From the NCBI RefSeq assembly GCF_000820515.1, contig NZ_JXDG01000053.1:1-64000 (forward strand): 64,000 nt of DNA, read 5' to 3'. The notes under the pieces are model-generated. The model was not told where the DNA came from. It searched no databases and saw nothing but the letters and a program-made list of their open reading frames with translations. The DNA comes from Pseudomonas batumici (GTDB lineage Bacteria > Pseudomonadota > Gammaproteobacteria > Pseudomonadales > Pseudomonadaceae). Position 1 is the stretch's first letter. Each line of letters starts with the position of its first letter. Position numbers and translations under genes: made by a program. This document shows, piece by piece, positions 34,634-43,485 of this stretch.

Positions 34634-35317
34634 ATGCCGATCAAAGCCATCCTCACGGATATCGAAGGCACCACCAGCGCAGTGAGCTTCGTCTTCGATG
34701 TGCTGTTCCCCTACGCCGCCCGGCACCTGCCGGATTTTGTCCGGCAACACGCCGAGCGGCCGGACGTGGCGGTGCAACTGGGCGCGGTGCGGCTGGACAG
34801 CGCTGAGCCGGCGGCGGATGTCGAGCGGGTCATCGAGATTCTCCTCGGCTGGCTCGCCGAGGACCGCAAGGCCACGCCGCTCAAGGCCTTGCAAGGCATG
34901 GTCTGGCAACAGGGCTATGCCGCCGGCCAGCTCAAGGGGCATGTGTATCCGGATGCGGTCCAGGCGCTGCAACACTGGCACGCGCAAGGGTATGCGCTGT
35001 ATGTGTATTCCTCGGGGTCGATCCAGGCGCAGAAGCTGATCTTCGGTTGTTCCGAGGCCGGCGACCTGTCGCCCTTGTTCAGCGGCTATTTCGATACCAC
35101 CGCAGGTCCCAAGCGTGAGGCCCGGTCCTATCGGCACATCAGCGCGGCCATCGGTTGCCCGGCCAGCCAGATCCTGTTCCTCTCGGATGTCGTCGAAGAA
35201 CTCGACGCCGCGCGACAGGCCGGCATGCTGACCTGTGGCCTGGTGCGTGGTGGTGGAGAACTGTCCGGTCACCCGAACGTGGGCAACTTTGCCGAGATTG
35301 ATCCGGCGATACTTTAG
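34634..35317 (+). CDS. mtnC: 2,3-diketo-5-methylthiopentyl-1-phosphate enolase-phosphatase
   Basis: MtnC (MasA/E1) is the HAD-family enzyme that enolises and dephosphorylates the salvage intermediate just before MtnD acts. The 227 residues begin with the HAD motif LTDIEGTTS and continue with VYSSGSIQAQKL (motif II) and LFLSDVVEELDAA (motif IV). It is the last gene of the mtnB-mtnD-mtnC run; other salvage genes such as mtnA and mtnP are not in the window. Confidence 0.96.
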   Translation: MPIKAILTDIEGTTSAVSFVFDVLFPYAARHLPDFVRQHAERPDVAVQLGAVRLDSAEPAADVERVIEILLGWLAEDRKATPLKALQGMVWQQGYAAGQLKGHVYPDAVQALQHWHAQGYALYVYSSGSIQAQKLIFGCSEAGDLSPLFSGYFDTTAGPKREARSYRHISAAIGCPASQILFLSDVVEELDAARQAGMLTCGLVRGGGELSGHPNVGNFAEIDPAIL

Positions 35318-35549
35318 TCGGGGGGTTAAACAACCGATGAGCGGCTGGCTTGATTAAAACTTGAGTCAGTCTTATGTACTTTAAGTTGTAGGAAATTGCC
35401 TGTTGAAATGTCGGGCATCCCTGTTTGTGTTTGTAGTTGCTTATTAAATCTCCTTTCTGTGTAACTCTCTATTTTTTGATGGGCGTTTGTCTGCGGCCAA
35501 TAAGACTTGGCAACGGTTGGGCGCTCTATTGGAACCAGAGGGAGAAACC

Positions 35550-35924
35550 ATGATGAATGTTCCCGAGGGGCTGGGTGCCGAGGCCGTGCACAGGGTGTCG
35601 TGCAAGGTGGTGGATATTGCCGATTCGCGCGTGCGGCATAAACAGGAGTTTATTCAACCCGCCAAGGAGTCGTCCCACGTCGTCGTCCTGCCGACGCTGG
35701 GCAAGCCGCGAAGGTGCAGGCTGTCAAAGAGCAAGATCCTGAGCGAGAAAGAGCTGGAAGTGTTGCGCTGGGCGCGGGCGGGCAAGACCGTCTGGGAAAT
35801 CAGCGTTATTCGCAATGTTTCCGAAGCGACGGTCAAGTTTCATCTGCGCAATATCTATCACAAACTGGGTGTGAGCAATCGGGCCCATGCCGTGGGCGAA
35901 GCGGTAAATCGTGGGTTGGTCTGA
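35550..35924 (+). CDS. LuxR-type HTH regulator lacking a sensor domain
   Basis: A 124-residue protein started at the ATG that has GGGAG about 6 bases upstream. Residues 1-55 match no known sensor; about 60-122 form a LuxR/FixJ-type HTH (LSEKELEVLRWARAGKTVWEI, then ATVKFHLRNIYHKLGV). There is no acyl-homoserine-lactone-binding or receiver domain, so it is an orphan DNA-binding protein of the kind that controls secondary metabolites in fluorescent pseudomonads. Upstream DNA (35318-35549) is strikingly AT-rich. Targets are unknown. Confidence 0.82.
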   Translation: MMNVPEGLGAEAVHRVSCKVVDIADSRVRHKQEFIQPAKESSHVVVLPTLGKPRRCRLSKSKILSEKELEVLRWARAGKTVWEISVIRNVSEATVKFHLRNIYHKLGVSNRAHAVGEAVNRGLV

Positions 35925-36040
35925 GCGGTTATTGATTGTGTCTATGGAAACGCTTGAAAAATAAGGCATGACAGCGAGCGGGGCGCTCGGGAAACTGGAG
36001 GCCTTTGAAGCCCTGTCCGAGCAACGCCAAGGAGATCCAC

Positions 36041-36559
36041 ATGTCCGACCAGCCCCTACAGATGACCGAAGAGCAGGCCGCCGAGTTCGCCGAGCAGGTG
36101 TTCGATGTGGCGCGCAAGGGCGATGCGACGATGCTGGCGGCCCTGTTGGGCAAAGGCCTGCCGCCGAACCTGCGCAACCACAAGGGCGATACCTTGCTGA
36201 TGTTGGCCAGCTACCACGGTCATGCCGATGCGGTGCGTGTGTTGCTGGAGCACAAGGCCGATCCGCAGATGCGCAACGACAACGGCCAGAGCCCGATTGC
36301 CGGAGCGGCGTTCAAGGGCGACCTGGAGATGGTCAGGTTGCTGATCGAAGGCGGGGCCCAGGTCGAGGGGGCGTCGGCGGACGGCCGCACGGCGCTGATG
36401 ATGGCGGCGATGTTCAATCGCACGGCGATTGTCGATTATCTGCTCAGCCAGGGCGCCGATCCCCGGGCCCGGGACGCCAACGGCGTTACGGCACTGGCGG
36501 CGGCGCAGACCATGGGCGCGATGGATACCGCGGCGCAGTTGCAGAAGATCCTGGGCTGA
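36041..36559 (+). CDS. Ankyrin-repeat protein
   Basis: A 172-residue protein made of about four ankyrin repeats (about 14-46, 47-79, 80-112, 113-145) with the typical G(D/R)T.LM.A pattern and repeat ends such as LLEHKADPQ and LLSQGADPR. AAGGAG precedes the ATG. There is no signal peptide, so it is probably a cytoplasmic protein-binding module. Related single-gene ankyrin proteins sit beside catalase in other pseudomonads, but no catalase is here; the partner is unknown. Confidence 0.85.
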   Translation: MSDQPLQMTEEQAAEFAEQVFDVARKGDATMLAALLGKGLPPNLRNHKGDTLLMLASYHGHADAVRVLLEHKADPQMRNDNGQSPIAGAAFKGDLEMVRLLIEGGAQVEGASADGRTALMMAAMFNRTAIVDYLLSQGADPRARDANGVTALAAAQTMGAMDTAAQLQKILG

Positions 36560-36590
36560 AACAGTGCAGGGTCTGCGGGAGCGGCCTCGG

Positions 36591-37499
36591 TCACTTCTTT
36601 GATGGCTTGCTGCTGCCGGGTATGTGCAGGTAGGACATCACGCTTTCGGTCAGTTCGGTTGCCAGTTTCACGGCCTTCTTGTTGCGCGCCATCACACCGG
36701 CCACCAGGCCTTCGATCAACGCCAGGACCGCGATGTTGGAACTGGTCAACACGGCGTGGTCGGCTGGGGCGAAGAGCACGTGCTGGGCGATGCCGGTCAG
36801 CGGCGAGGCCGGGGAATCGGTGATGGCCAGCACGGTGGCACCGCGTTCGTGGGCAAACCGCGAGAGCTGCAGGGTGTCGAGGGAATAGCGTGGCAGCGAG
36901 ATCGCCAGGAGGATGTCCTGGTCGGTGATGGCTGCCAGTCGATAAGCGGCGTTTTCGTTACCGCCTTCCATGCTGATGGCCGTGGCGTCGGCGCAGAAGG
37001 GCATCAGGGTCGAGGCCGCGAGACCGGCCATGTAGACGCTGTTGCCAAACCCGAGGATGTAGATCTTGCGGGCCCGGGTCAGGCAGGTGACGAAGGCTTC
37101 AAAGGTCTCGGGGTGGTTGTTGGTGCCCGCGGTGCCGAGGTTGCCGATGGCGCTGTCGATCTGCTCATGCAGGCCGAAGCTGCCGCCTGGGCGGTGTGCC
37201 AGCTCGTTGCGCAGTTTGTCCACCGGCGACACCATCTGCTGCAAGGTCGCGACCAGCTCGGCCTTCATGCCGGTGTAGCCCCCCAGGTTCAGCGCCTTGG
37301 CCAGGCGGTTGACCGCGGCGGGCGAGGTGGCGGTTTCGTGGGCCATCTCCTCGATGGTCAGGGTGGCGGCTTTCAACGGGTGACGCAGGATGAAGTCGGC
37401 CACCTTGCGCAGTGATGGTTGCAGATCGGCAACGATTTCCGCCAGTTTGCGCATCACCGGTGCGGCATAGACCGTGGTGTTCTTCGAGGGGCTCGGCAT
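36591..37499 (-). CDS. RpiR/MurR-family transcriptional regulator
   Basis: A 302-residue regulator with an N-terminal RpiR HTH domain (about 15-90, EEMAHETATSPAAVNRLAKAL) and a C-terminal SIS domain (about 125-265, LGFGNSVYMAGLAAS and LLAISLPRYS) that normally senses a phosphosugar. It is the last gene of the minus-strand transporter run, 116 bases after the ATPase gene, and is the likely regulator of that operon. An RpiR-type sensor beside an amino-acid transporter is less usual than ArgR. Confidence 0.9.
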   Translation of the reverse strand: MPSPSKNTTVYAAPVMRKLAEIVADLQPSLRKVADFILRHPLKAATLTIEEMAHETATSPAAVNRLAKALNLGGYTGMKAELVATLQQMVSPVDKLRNELAHRPGGSFGLHEQIDSAIGNLGTAGTNNHPETFEAFVTCLTRARKIYILGFGNSVYMAGLAASTLMPFCADATAISMEGGNENAAYRLAAITDQDILLAISLPRYSLDTLQLSRFAHERGATVLAITDSPASPLTGIAQHVLFAPADHAVLTSSNIAVLALIEGLVAGVMARNKKAVKLATELTESVMSYLHIPGSSKPSKK

Positions 37500-37615
37500 A
37501 TCCGGCTCAACGGCTCCTGGGAGGTGGAAGGCAGGGGGATCAGGTGGCTGCCAGTGTATCCCAAGCCAACCGTCGACGTGCAGGGCACGGCAACGGTCGG
37601 GGCGCGAGGTGGCGG

Positions 37616-38380
37616 TTATTTCAAGCTGCCGGCGAGGAACTGGCGCAGGCGTTCGGACTGGGGCCTGAGCAGCACTTCGCGTGGGTTGCCGCGTTCTTCG
37701 ACCTGGCCCTTGTGGAGGAAGACCAACTGGTTGGAGACCTCCCTGGCAAAACCCATTTCATGGGTCACCACGACCATGGTGCGCCCTTCCAGGGCCAGGT
37801 CCTGCATGACTTTAAGCACTTCACCGACCAGCTCCGGGTCGAGCGCGGACGTCGGCTCGTCGAAGAGCATCACTTCCGGCTCCATGGCCAGGGCCCGGGC
37901 AATCGCCACGCGCTGCTGCTCGCCGCCGGACATATGGGCCGGATAGGCGTCCAGGCGATGCCCCACGCCGACCTTGTTCAAGTAATGTTCGGCCTTTTCC
38001 CGGGCTTCCTTCCTGGGCAGCCCCAGGACATGCACGGGAGCCTCCATGACGTTTTCCACGGCGCTCATGTGCGACCAGAGATTGAAGTGCTGGAACACCA
38101 TCGCCAGTCGTGAACGCATGCGCTGCAACTGCTTCGGCTCGGCGGCCTTGAGCCCGCCCGAGGCGCTGGCCATCAGTTTGAGCGGTTCGCCATTGAGCCG
38201 GATGCTCCCGGCATTGGGTTGTTCCAGCAGGTTGATGCAGCGCAGGAAAGTACTTTTCCCGGAGCCGCTGGAGCCGATGAGGCTGATCACATCGCCGGCT
38301 TTCGCCTCCAGGGACACGCCCCTGAGCACTTCGTGAGCACCGTAGCTTTTGTGCAGGTCCTGAATTTCAAGTTTGTTCAT
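37616..38380 (-). CDS. ABC transporter ATP-binding protein, polar/basic amino-acid type (AotP/HisP-like)
   Basis: A 254-residue ABC ATPase with Walker A GSSGSGKST (residues 36-44), signature MSGGEQQRVAIARAL and Walker B VMLFDEPTSALDPELVGEV. The ATG for MNKLEIQDLHKSYG is used; an upstream extension in the same frame has no family counterpart. It is the ATPase of the binding protein and two permeases encoded upstream in the same operon, importing an arginine/ornithine/histidine-like substrate by similarity. Confidence 0.93.
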   Translation of the reverse strand: MNKLEIQDLHKSYGAHEVLRGVSLEAKAGDVISLIGSSGSGKSTFLRCINLLEQPNAGSIRLNGEPLKLMASASGGLKAAEPKQLQRMRSRLAMVFQHFNLWSHMSAVENVMEAPVHVLGLPRKEAREKAEHYLNKVGVGHRLDAYPAHMSGGEQQRVAIARALAMEPEVMLFDEPTSALDPELVGEVLKVMQDLALEGRTMVVVTHEMGFAREVSNQLVFLHKGQVEERGNPREVLLRPQSERLRQFLAGSLK

Positions 38381-38399
38381 GCTGTTCACTCTGCTGAAG

Positions 38400-39512
38400 T
38401 CAGTCGCTGAGCAAGCGACCCTGGCGAATAGGGGTATGGCCGGCGACCTTGGCCAGCCACAAGCCGGGTTGGGCGAAACGCAGGCGCTCGCGGGCATAGA
38501 GGATGCCGTCGGTGCTGGCGGTCACCACGCTGTGCTGGTCGGTCAAAGGGTCGATGACTTCGAACAGCGGATCGCCGACCTTGACCTGCGCGCCCAACGG
38601 TTGCAGGAAGCTGATGACGCCGGGGTGCGGGGCATAGGCATATTGCGCACCGGCGAACGGTGTGGCCTCGCAGCAGTGGGCGGGCGCGGCCGGCCATTTG
38701 CCGTTGATCAGGCCCTGTTCGGCGAGGTAGCCAAGGATCTGCTCGGCACTGGCGATGCACGGTTCGCGATCGGTATCGGCCATGCCACGCAATTCAATGG
38801 TGGTGGCCACGCAGGCGAGGGGAATATTGGCCCGTGGGAAGCGCTTGGCCAACTGTAACCAGGGGCCGGCACAGGCCTCGTCGAAGGCATTGCCGCCCGC
38901 CTCCTCGGCCAGCAGGGCGGCGCCGGCCCCGAGGCGCGCGGCCAGGGAGCGCAGGCGTGCCCAGTTTTGCGGCAGGGCGTAGAGCAGCATGATCGACTCG
39001 AAGTCGCAGTGCAGGTCCAGCACCACATCGGCATCGCAGGCATGGCGCAGCAACAGGCGGCGTAAACCGTCGAGTTCCGAGGTGGCCGGGGGCATGTGCT
39101 CGATGACCTCGAGCATGGCGCGTCGAATCAGGGCGACGTTGACTCCGGCGTCCGCGCCCAGCTGACCTTCCAGCTGTCGGGCCACGGCGTCGGTCAGTTC
39201 CGGGAAGTCGCGATTGAAGTTCTTCCCGCTGGAGAACTCGAAACGGCCCTGATGGGTGGCCTGGAACATCTGGCCGATGCCGATGGGGTTGGCCATGGGC
39301 ACCAGTTCGATCACCCCGGTCAGGCGACCCTGGTCTTCCAGTTCGCGCAGGCGGCGCTTGAGTTCGACGGCGACGCGCATGCCCGGCAGTTCGTCGGCGT
39401 GCAACGAGGCCTGGATATAAGCCTTGCGCGAGCCGCTGCCGAAGCGAAACAGCGACAGCTGGCGTTCGGTGCCCGTGGCGCTCCAGGGCAGGACGTAGTG
39501 TATGGGCTGCAT
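38400..39512 (-). CDS. Succinylglutamate desuccinylase/aspartoacylase-family protein (AotO-like)
   Basis: A 370-residue M14-like zinc amidohydrolase. SLHADELPGM supplies the first zinc ligands (H38, E41) and VLDLHCD the third His. Its place between the permease and ATPase genes matches aotO in the P. aeruginosa aotJQMOP operon. It may trim an acylated amino acid brought in by the transporter, but the substrate is not known for AotO either. Confidence 0.88.
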   Translation of the reverse strand: MQPIHYVLPWSATGTERQLSLFRFGSGSRKAYIQASLHADELPGMRVAVELKRRLRELEDQGRLTGVIELVPMANPIGIGQMFQATHQGRFEFSSGKNFNRDFPELTDAVARQLEGQLGADAGVNVALIRRAMLEVIEHMPPATSELDGLRRLLLRHACDADVVLDLHCDFESIMLLYALPQNWARLRSLAARLGAGAALLAEEAGGNAFDEACAGPWLQLAKRFPRANIPLACVATTIELRGMADTDREPCIASAEQILGYLAEQGLINGKWPAAPAHCCEATPFAGAQYAYAPHPGVISFLQPLGAQVKVGDPLFEVIDPLTDQHSVVTASTDGILYARERLRFAQPGLWLAKVAGHTPIRQGRLLSD

Positions 39513-39521
39513 GGGAGTTCC

Positions 39522-40220
39522 TTAATGTTTGCGTGGCGCCAGATACGCCAGCCAATGGCGCTCGGCCAGCTTGAACAGACGCACGAGGACGAAGGTCATG
39601 GCCAGGTAGATCAGGCCGGCGGTGATGAAGGCTTCGAACGGCAGATAGAAGCGCGCACTGACGGTGCGGGCCGCGCCGGTGATATCGACGAGGGTGACGA
39701 TCGACGCCAGGCTGGTGGTTTGCAACATCATCAGCACTTCGTTGCTGTACTGCGGCAGCGCGCGGCGCAGGGCCGAAGGCAGGAGAATGCGCCGGTACAG
39801 GGTCAGGCGCGACATGCCCATGGCCCGGGCGGCCTCGATCTCGCCGCCCGGCGTCGACTTCAGGCTGCCGGCGAGCAACTCGGCGCTGTAGGCGCTGGTG
39901 TTGATGGCAAAGGCCAGGCAGGCGCAAAAGGTCGCGCTGGACAGGTAGGGCCAGAGCAGGCTCTGGCGAACCGCTTCAAACTGCGCCAGGCCGTAGTAGA
40001 TGAGGAACAATTGCACCAGCATCGGCGTGCCGCGGATCACGTAGGTGTACAGCCAGGCCGGGGCGTTCAGCAGCGGTGAGCGCGATACCCGCAGCAGCGC
40101 CAGGGGGATGGCCAGCAGCAGCCCCAGGGCCAGGGAAATCAGCAGCACCTTGAGGGTCAGCAGCGCACCACCGAGGTAAAGTGGCAGGTTTTGCCAGATC
40201 AGGTTGTAATCGAGAATCAT
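39522..40220 (-). CDS. ABC transporter permease, amino-acid type (AotM/HisM-like)
   Basis: A 232-residue inner-membrane permease with about five helices and the EAA loop SRLTLYRRILLPSALRRALP that contacts the ATPase. I start at the ATG coding MILDYNLIWQNLPLYLGGA; five codons further upstream are in frame. It pairs with the permease gene before it. Confidence 0.92.
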   Translation of the reverse strand: MILDYNLIWQNLPLYLGGALLTLKVLLISLALGLLLAIPLALLRVSRSPLLNAPAWLYTYVIRGTPMLVQLFLIYYGLAQFEAVRQSLLWPYLSSATFCACLAFAINTSAYSAELLAGSLKSTPGGEIEAARAMGMSRLTLYRRILLPSALRRALPQYSNEVLMMLQTTSLASIVTLVDITGAARTVSARFYLPFEAFITAGLIYLAMTFVLVRLFKLAERHWLAYLAPRKH

Positions 40221-40235
40221 GGGTGGGCTCTCCAC

Positions 40236-40925
40236 TCACAGTTCGGCGGCTTTGATGCCGACCGAATAGCGTTTTTCCAGATGACGCAGCACCAGCAGCG
40301 ACAGGCTGGTCAGCATCAGGTAAAGCGCCGCCACGGCCAGGAAGAACGTGAAGGGCTCATGGGTCGCATCCGCGGCGTTCTTGGCCTTGAACATCATGTC
40401 CTGCAGGCCGATGACCGAGATCAGCGCGGTGGACTTGGTCAGCACCAGCCAGTTGTTGGTGACGCCCGGAATGGCGAAGCGAATCATCTGTGGCACCAGG
40501 ATCCGGCGGAACACCTGCAGGCGGCTCATGCCGTAGGCCAGTGCAGCTTCGCCTTGACCGTTGTGAATGGCCATGAAGGCACCGCGAAAGGTTTCCGAGA
40601 GATAGGCGCCGAAAATGAAGCCCATGGTGCAGACACCGGCAATGAATGGGTTGATGTCGATGTAGCGGGTGGAGCCGAGTGCCAGGGCCAGGCGATTCAC
40701 CAGATCCTGGCCGCCATAGAAAATCAGCAGAATCAGTACCAGGTCGGGGATGCCGCGGATGAGGGTGGTGTAACCCTCGCCCAGCATCGCCAGCCATTTG
40801 AGCGGTGACAAACGAAAGGCTGCACCGATCAGGCCCAGGACAATGGCCATGGCCATGGCGCTCAGGGCCAGATTGATGGTCAGCCAGGCACCATCGAGAA
40901 TGCTCGATCCGTAGCCGTGGAGCAT
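40236..40925 (-). CDS. ABC transporter permease, amino-acid type (AotQ/HisQ-like)
   Basis: A 229-residue permease with the N-terminal pattern MLHGYGSSILDGAWLTI of HisQ/AotQ proteins and the EAA loop SRLQVFRRILVPQMIRFAIP. It is 91 bases downstream of the binding-protein gene and 15 bases upstream of the second permease. Confidence 0.92.
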   Translation of the reverse strand: MLHGYGSSILDGAWLTINLALSAMAMAIVLGLIGAAFRLSPLKWLAMLGEGYTTLIRGIPDLVLILLIFYGGQDLVNRLALALGSTRYIDINPFIAGVCTMGFIFGAYLSETFRGAFMAIHNGQGEAALAYGMSRLQVFRRILVPQMIRFAIPGVTNNWLVLTKSTALISVIGLQDMMFKAKNAADATHEPFTFFLAVAALYLMLTSLSLLVLRHLEKRYSVGIKAAEL

Positions 40926-41016
40926 GATGAAGTTCCTCGCCCGCGACGCCGACAGGCGTGCGGGAAAAGCGGAAGAAGGGCGCCCGCGTCAGGCCGGCGC
41001 CAGGTTACGGGCAGGC

Positions 41017-41793
41017 TTACTCGCCGTAGATATCGAAGGCGAAGTACTTGGCCTGTATCTGTTGGTACTTGCCATTGGCGCGCAGGGCGTCGATGGCCGC
41101 GTTCAGGCGCGTGGCGTTTGCGCTGTCGCCCTTGCGCAGGGCGATGCCGGCGCCCCGGCCGAAGTATTTCGGGTCGTTGATGTCCGGCCCGACCAGCGCG
41201 AAGCCTTTGCCTGCCGGCGTTTTGATAAAGCTCTCATCGGTGTTGACGATGTCGGCCAGGGTGGCATCCAGGCGACCCGCGGCCAGGTCGAGGAAAGCTT
41301 CGTTCTGCGAGGCGTAGCGCACGACCTCGACGCCGGCGCTCTCCAACTGCTCGGTGGCGAAGCGGTCGTAGGTGGAGGCGCGCTGCACCCCGACTTTCCT
41401 GCCCTTGAGATCCACCAGTGGGTCGTTGATCACGCCGCCGGCCTTCATCGCGAACTTGCCCGGCGTGTGGTAGTACTTTTTGCTGAAATCGACCGATTTC
41501 AGGCGGTCGTCGGTGATCGACATCGACGACAGCACCGCATCGATCTTGTGCACCTTGAGTGAGGGGATCATCCCGTCGAACGCCTGGATCACCCATTGGC
41601 ACTTGACCTTCATCTCGGCGCACAGGGCATTGCCGATGTCATAGTCGAAACCGCCGAGGTCACCCTCCGGGGTCTTGTAGGAGAAGGGCGGGTAGGCGGC
41701 TTCGATACCGATACGCAGGCTGTCCTCGTCGGCATGGGCCAGGATGCTGAAGGCGCAGAGGGCCAGGGCACCTAGAAGTCCGGTCTTGTTCAT
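41017..41793 (-). CDS. Periplasmic basic amino-acid-binding protein (AotJ/ArgT-like)
   Basis: A 258-residue class 3 solute-binding protein with a signal peptide (MNKTGLLGALALCAFSILAHA). The mature start DSLRIGIEAAYPPFSYKTPE and the block GFDYDIGNALCAEM are typical of arginine/ornithine/lysine/histidine receptors. It is the first gene of the transporter operon; the AT-rich stretch upstream holds an inverted repeat that may be the operator. The ligand cannot be fixed from sequence. Confidence 0.92.
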   Translation of the reverse strand: MNKTGLLGALALCAFSILAHADEDSLRIGIEAAYPPFSYKTPEGDLGGFDYDIGNALCAEMKVKCQWVIQAFDGMIPSLKVHKIDAVLSSMSITDDRLKSVDFSKKYYHTPGKFAMKAGGVINDPLVDLKGRKVGVQRASTYDRFATEQLESAGVEVVRYASQNEAFLDLAAGRLDATLADIVNTDESFIKTPAGKGFALVGPDINDPKYFGRGAGIALRKGDSANATRLNAAIDALRANGKYQQIQAKYFAFDIYGE

Positions 41794-41898
41794 ATTGTTG
41801 ACTCCGGTTGTCGGGGGGCTGAAACGTGGGCGAGGTGCCGTCCGGGCTGGCGTGGCGGTGGTGTCCGCCTGATCTAGTCGTGGCTATAAATGACATGT

Positions 41899-41930
41899 TT
41901 TATTTCAAAAATCAATTTTATGAAAATAAA
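41899..41930 (-). promoter_or_regulatory. AT-rich inverted repeat upstream of the transporter operon
   Basis: TTTATTTCA (41899-41907) faces TGAAAATAAA (41921-41930) across 13 bases in an abrupt AT-rich island about 110 bases before the binding-protein gene. The TGAAA...TTTCA half-sites are plausible for the RpiR-type regulator encoded at the end of the operon. A promoter cannot be placed precisely. Confidence 0.35.
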
Positions 41931-42060
41931 AATGCCAAACGGTGCTGTGACGACAACGTTTGTTGGGTCGGTAGCGGGGAGGCGGACGCAGGCGGCCCGG
42001 CGGCTGGGTGAATTGGTGTATCCTTCGCGGCTGTCATTTTCCCCGCGCCAGGACCTGCCC

Positions 42061-42591
42061 ATGAAAACCGCCCTCGTCGAACTCATCAGCAAAATCAGCT
42101 CCGGCTGCATGGGCGAGGCCGAAATCCTGCAGATCGCCGATGAAGCGGCCCAGGCCTACGCCGACGACGCCGGCTTCCTGGCGGCCAATCCGGACATCAA
42201 CTACGACGACAGCTTTCCGATTCCCTTGGGCGAATGGGTGGTGGTCGGCAGCCTGCCCGAGACGGTGCTGTTCCAGGCCGATACCTACATGGATCTGTTC
42301 GCCCGGATCGTCGACTCCTTTGGCAAGGACGTCCCTTTCAACATCAAGCCCAAGCAACTGGCCAAGGTCGAACCCTTGACCGCCTTGAACCGTATCCAGA
42401 TCCAACTGAGCAGCATGAACCCGGAAATGGGCGGCTACGTGCTGGTGAATTTCAGCCAGTTGCTCGACGACGAACTCCAGGCGGTGCTGGTCTACGGCAA
42501 TGACCTGCCGCGGGTGCTGGCCCTGTGCGAAGAAGTCGGGATTGCCGCCGCGCCCTCGCTGGAAGCCCTGCGGGTCGCGTTGCACGTCTGA
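42061..42591 (+). CDS. Conserved hypothetical protein
   Basis: A 176-residue acidic, soluble-looking protein with no signal peptide, no membrane helix and no domain I recognise. Alternating helices and strands (NYDDSFPIPLGEWVVVGSLPE) suggest a globular fold. I used the ATG at 42061. The frame is open further upstream, but that part reads through AT-rich promoter DNA and is unlikely to be coding. It stands alone between the transporter operon and a small membrane-protein gene. Confidence 0.75.
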   Translation: MKTALVELISKISSGCMGEAEILQIADEAAQAYADDAGFLAANPDINYDDSFPIPLGEWVVVGSLPETVLFQADTYMDLFARIVDSFGKDVPFNIKPKQLAKVEPLTALNRIQIQLSSMNPEMGGYVLVNFSQLLDDELQAVLVYGNDLPRVLALCEEVGIAAAPSLEALRVALHV

Positions 42592-42671
42592 CCCCGCCAG
42601 TTCCCGATAAAGTGATCCCTGGCGGCAGCCGGCTATCCTATGGGGGCAGATCCATATCAAGGAGCAAGACC

Positions 42672-42860
42672 ATGGGTTCGACTTTCAATGGCTTGATCAG
42701 CCTGATCATCCTGGCGCTGGACATCTGGGCCATCCTCAATGTGCTGAAAAGCGGCGCCGAAACCGGGATGAAGATCCTCTGGGTGCTGCTGATCATCCTG
42801 CTGCCGGTGCTAGGCCTGATCATCTGGGCCATCGCCGGGCCGCGGGGCAATCTGCGCTAG
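42672..42860 (+). CDS. PLDc_N-type small membrane protein
   Basis: A 62-residue protein with two membrane helices (about 7-24 and 33-54), the latter reading ILWVLLIILLPVLGLIIWAIAGPR. This is the pattern of the 'phospholipase D nuclease N-terminal' module found alone in many bacteria. AGGAGCAAGACC stands before the ATG. No enzymatic residues are present; the role is unknown, and it is often envelope-stress linked in relatives. Confidence 0.85.
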   Translation: MGSTFNGLISLIILALDIWAILNVLKSGAETGMKILWVLLIILLPVLGLIIWAIAGPRGNLR

Positions 42861-43089
42861 TGGCCGTGAATGCACGCTTGACCGAGGTGTTCAGCCGGGA
42901 GATGACGGAACGTCATTCGGGTCGTATTTCGGAAATTGCCTACGGTTCTGATTGTGGTGGGCTGACAGTGTTTATGCGGGCGAACGACTAGGGTTTGAAC
43001 AGGGTAAAAAGCTTGGAAGCTTTGCCCCCCGGACCTCTCTTGATTCAAGGGATGAGCTGTCTCGAAACCCTACGCTAAAGGATTAGCCC

Positions 43090-43314
43090 ATGCAGGAAAT
43101 GAGTATGGAACAGGCCCAGCTTGAGAAAACCCATGTCGAGATCGCCAAGCTCCTCGCCGAGCAGAACAAACTCAATGCCGAGCAACACAAGCTCATTGCC
43201 GAGGCGGCAAAGATAACGCTTGAAACATTCTGGTACCCGCTCGCGATTGCCGTTGGCGTTCTCGGTACTGTATCGACGGTCACTGCGCTGTTGATCAAAT
43301 ACTTCGTTCTTTGA
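43090..43314 (+). CDS. Small coiled-coil/membrane hypothetical protein
   Basis: A 74-residue frame with AAAGGA about 9 bases before the ATG. An N-terminal helix rich in Glu, Gln and Lys with near-repeats (LLAEQNKLNAEQHKLIAE) is followed by one membrane segment (about 49-70) ending in KYFVL. The layout suggests a small membrane protein with a cytoplasmic coiled coil. There is no recognised family. The upstream 229 bases contain two short perfect palindromes (42902-42916 and 43008-43023). Confidence 0.6.
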   Translation: MQEMSMEQAQLEKTHVEIAKLLAEQNKLNAEQHKLIAEAAKITLETFWYPLAIAVGVLGTVSTVTALLIKYFVL

Positions 43315-43485
43315 GCGGCCGGCAGCCTTTGTCCGGGAAGCTTCGATCTGTCATCGTTCGCAACGTAGAATGCGGGCCTTTCTCGGATCATCGCGGCAAT
43401 GGCCATTCGCGCCCGTTGTTTGTTCGATGACCCGCCATGGGCGGGTAACCGTCCGTTGCCACCCGCATTCGCCGGAGCGCTTCCC

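Noticed and set aside
36041..41793. Ankyrin, RpiR and ABC genes as a defence or toxin island
   Set aside because: The transporter genes are an ordinary Aot-like uptake operon and the ankyrin protein is on the other strand with no effector domain.
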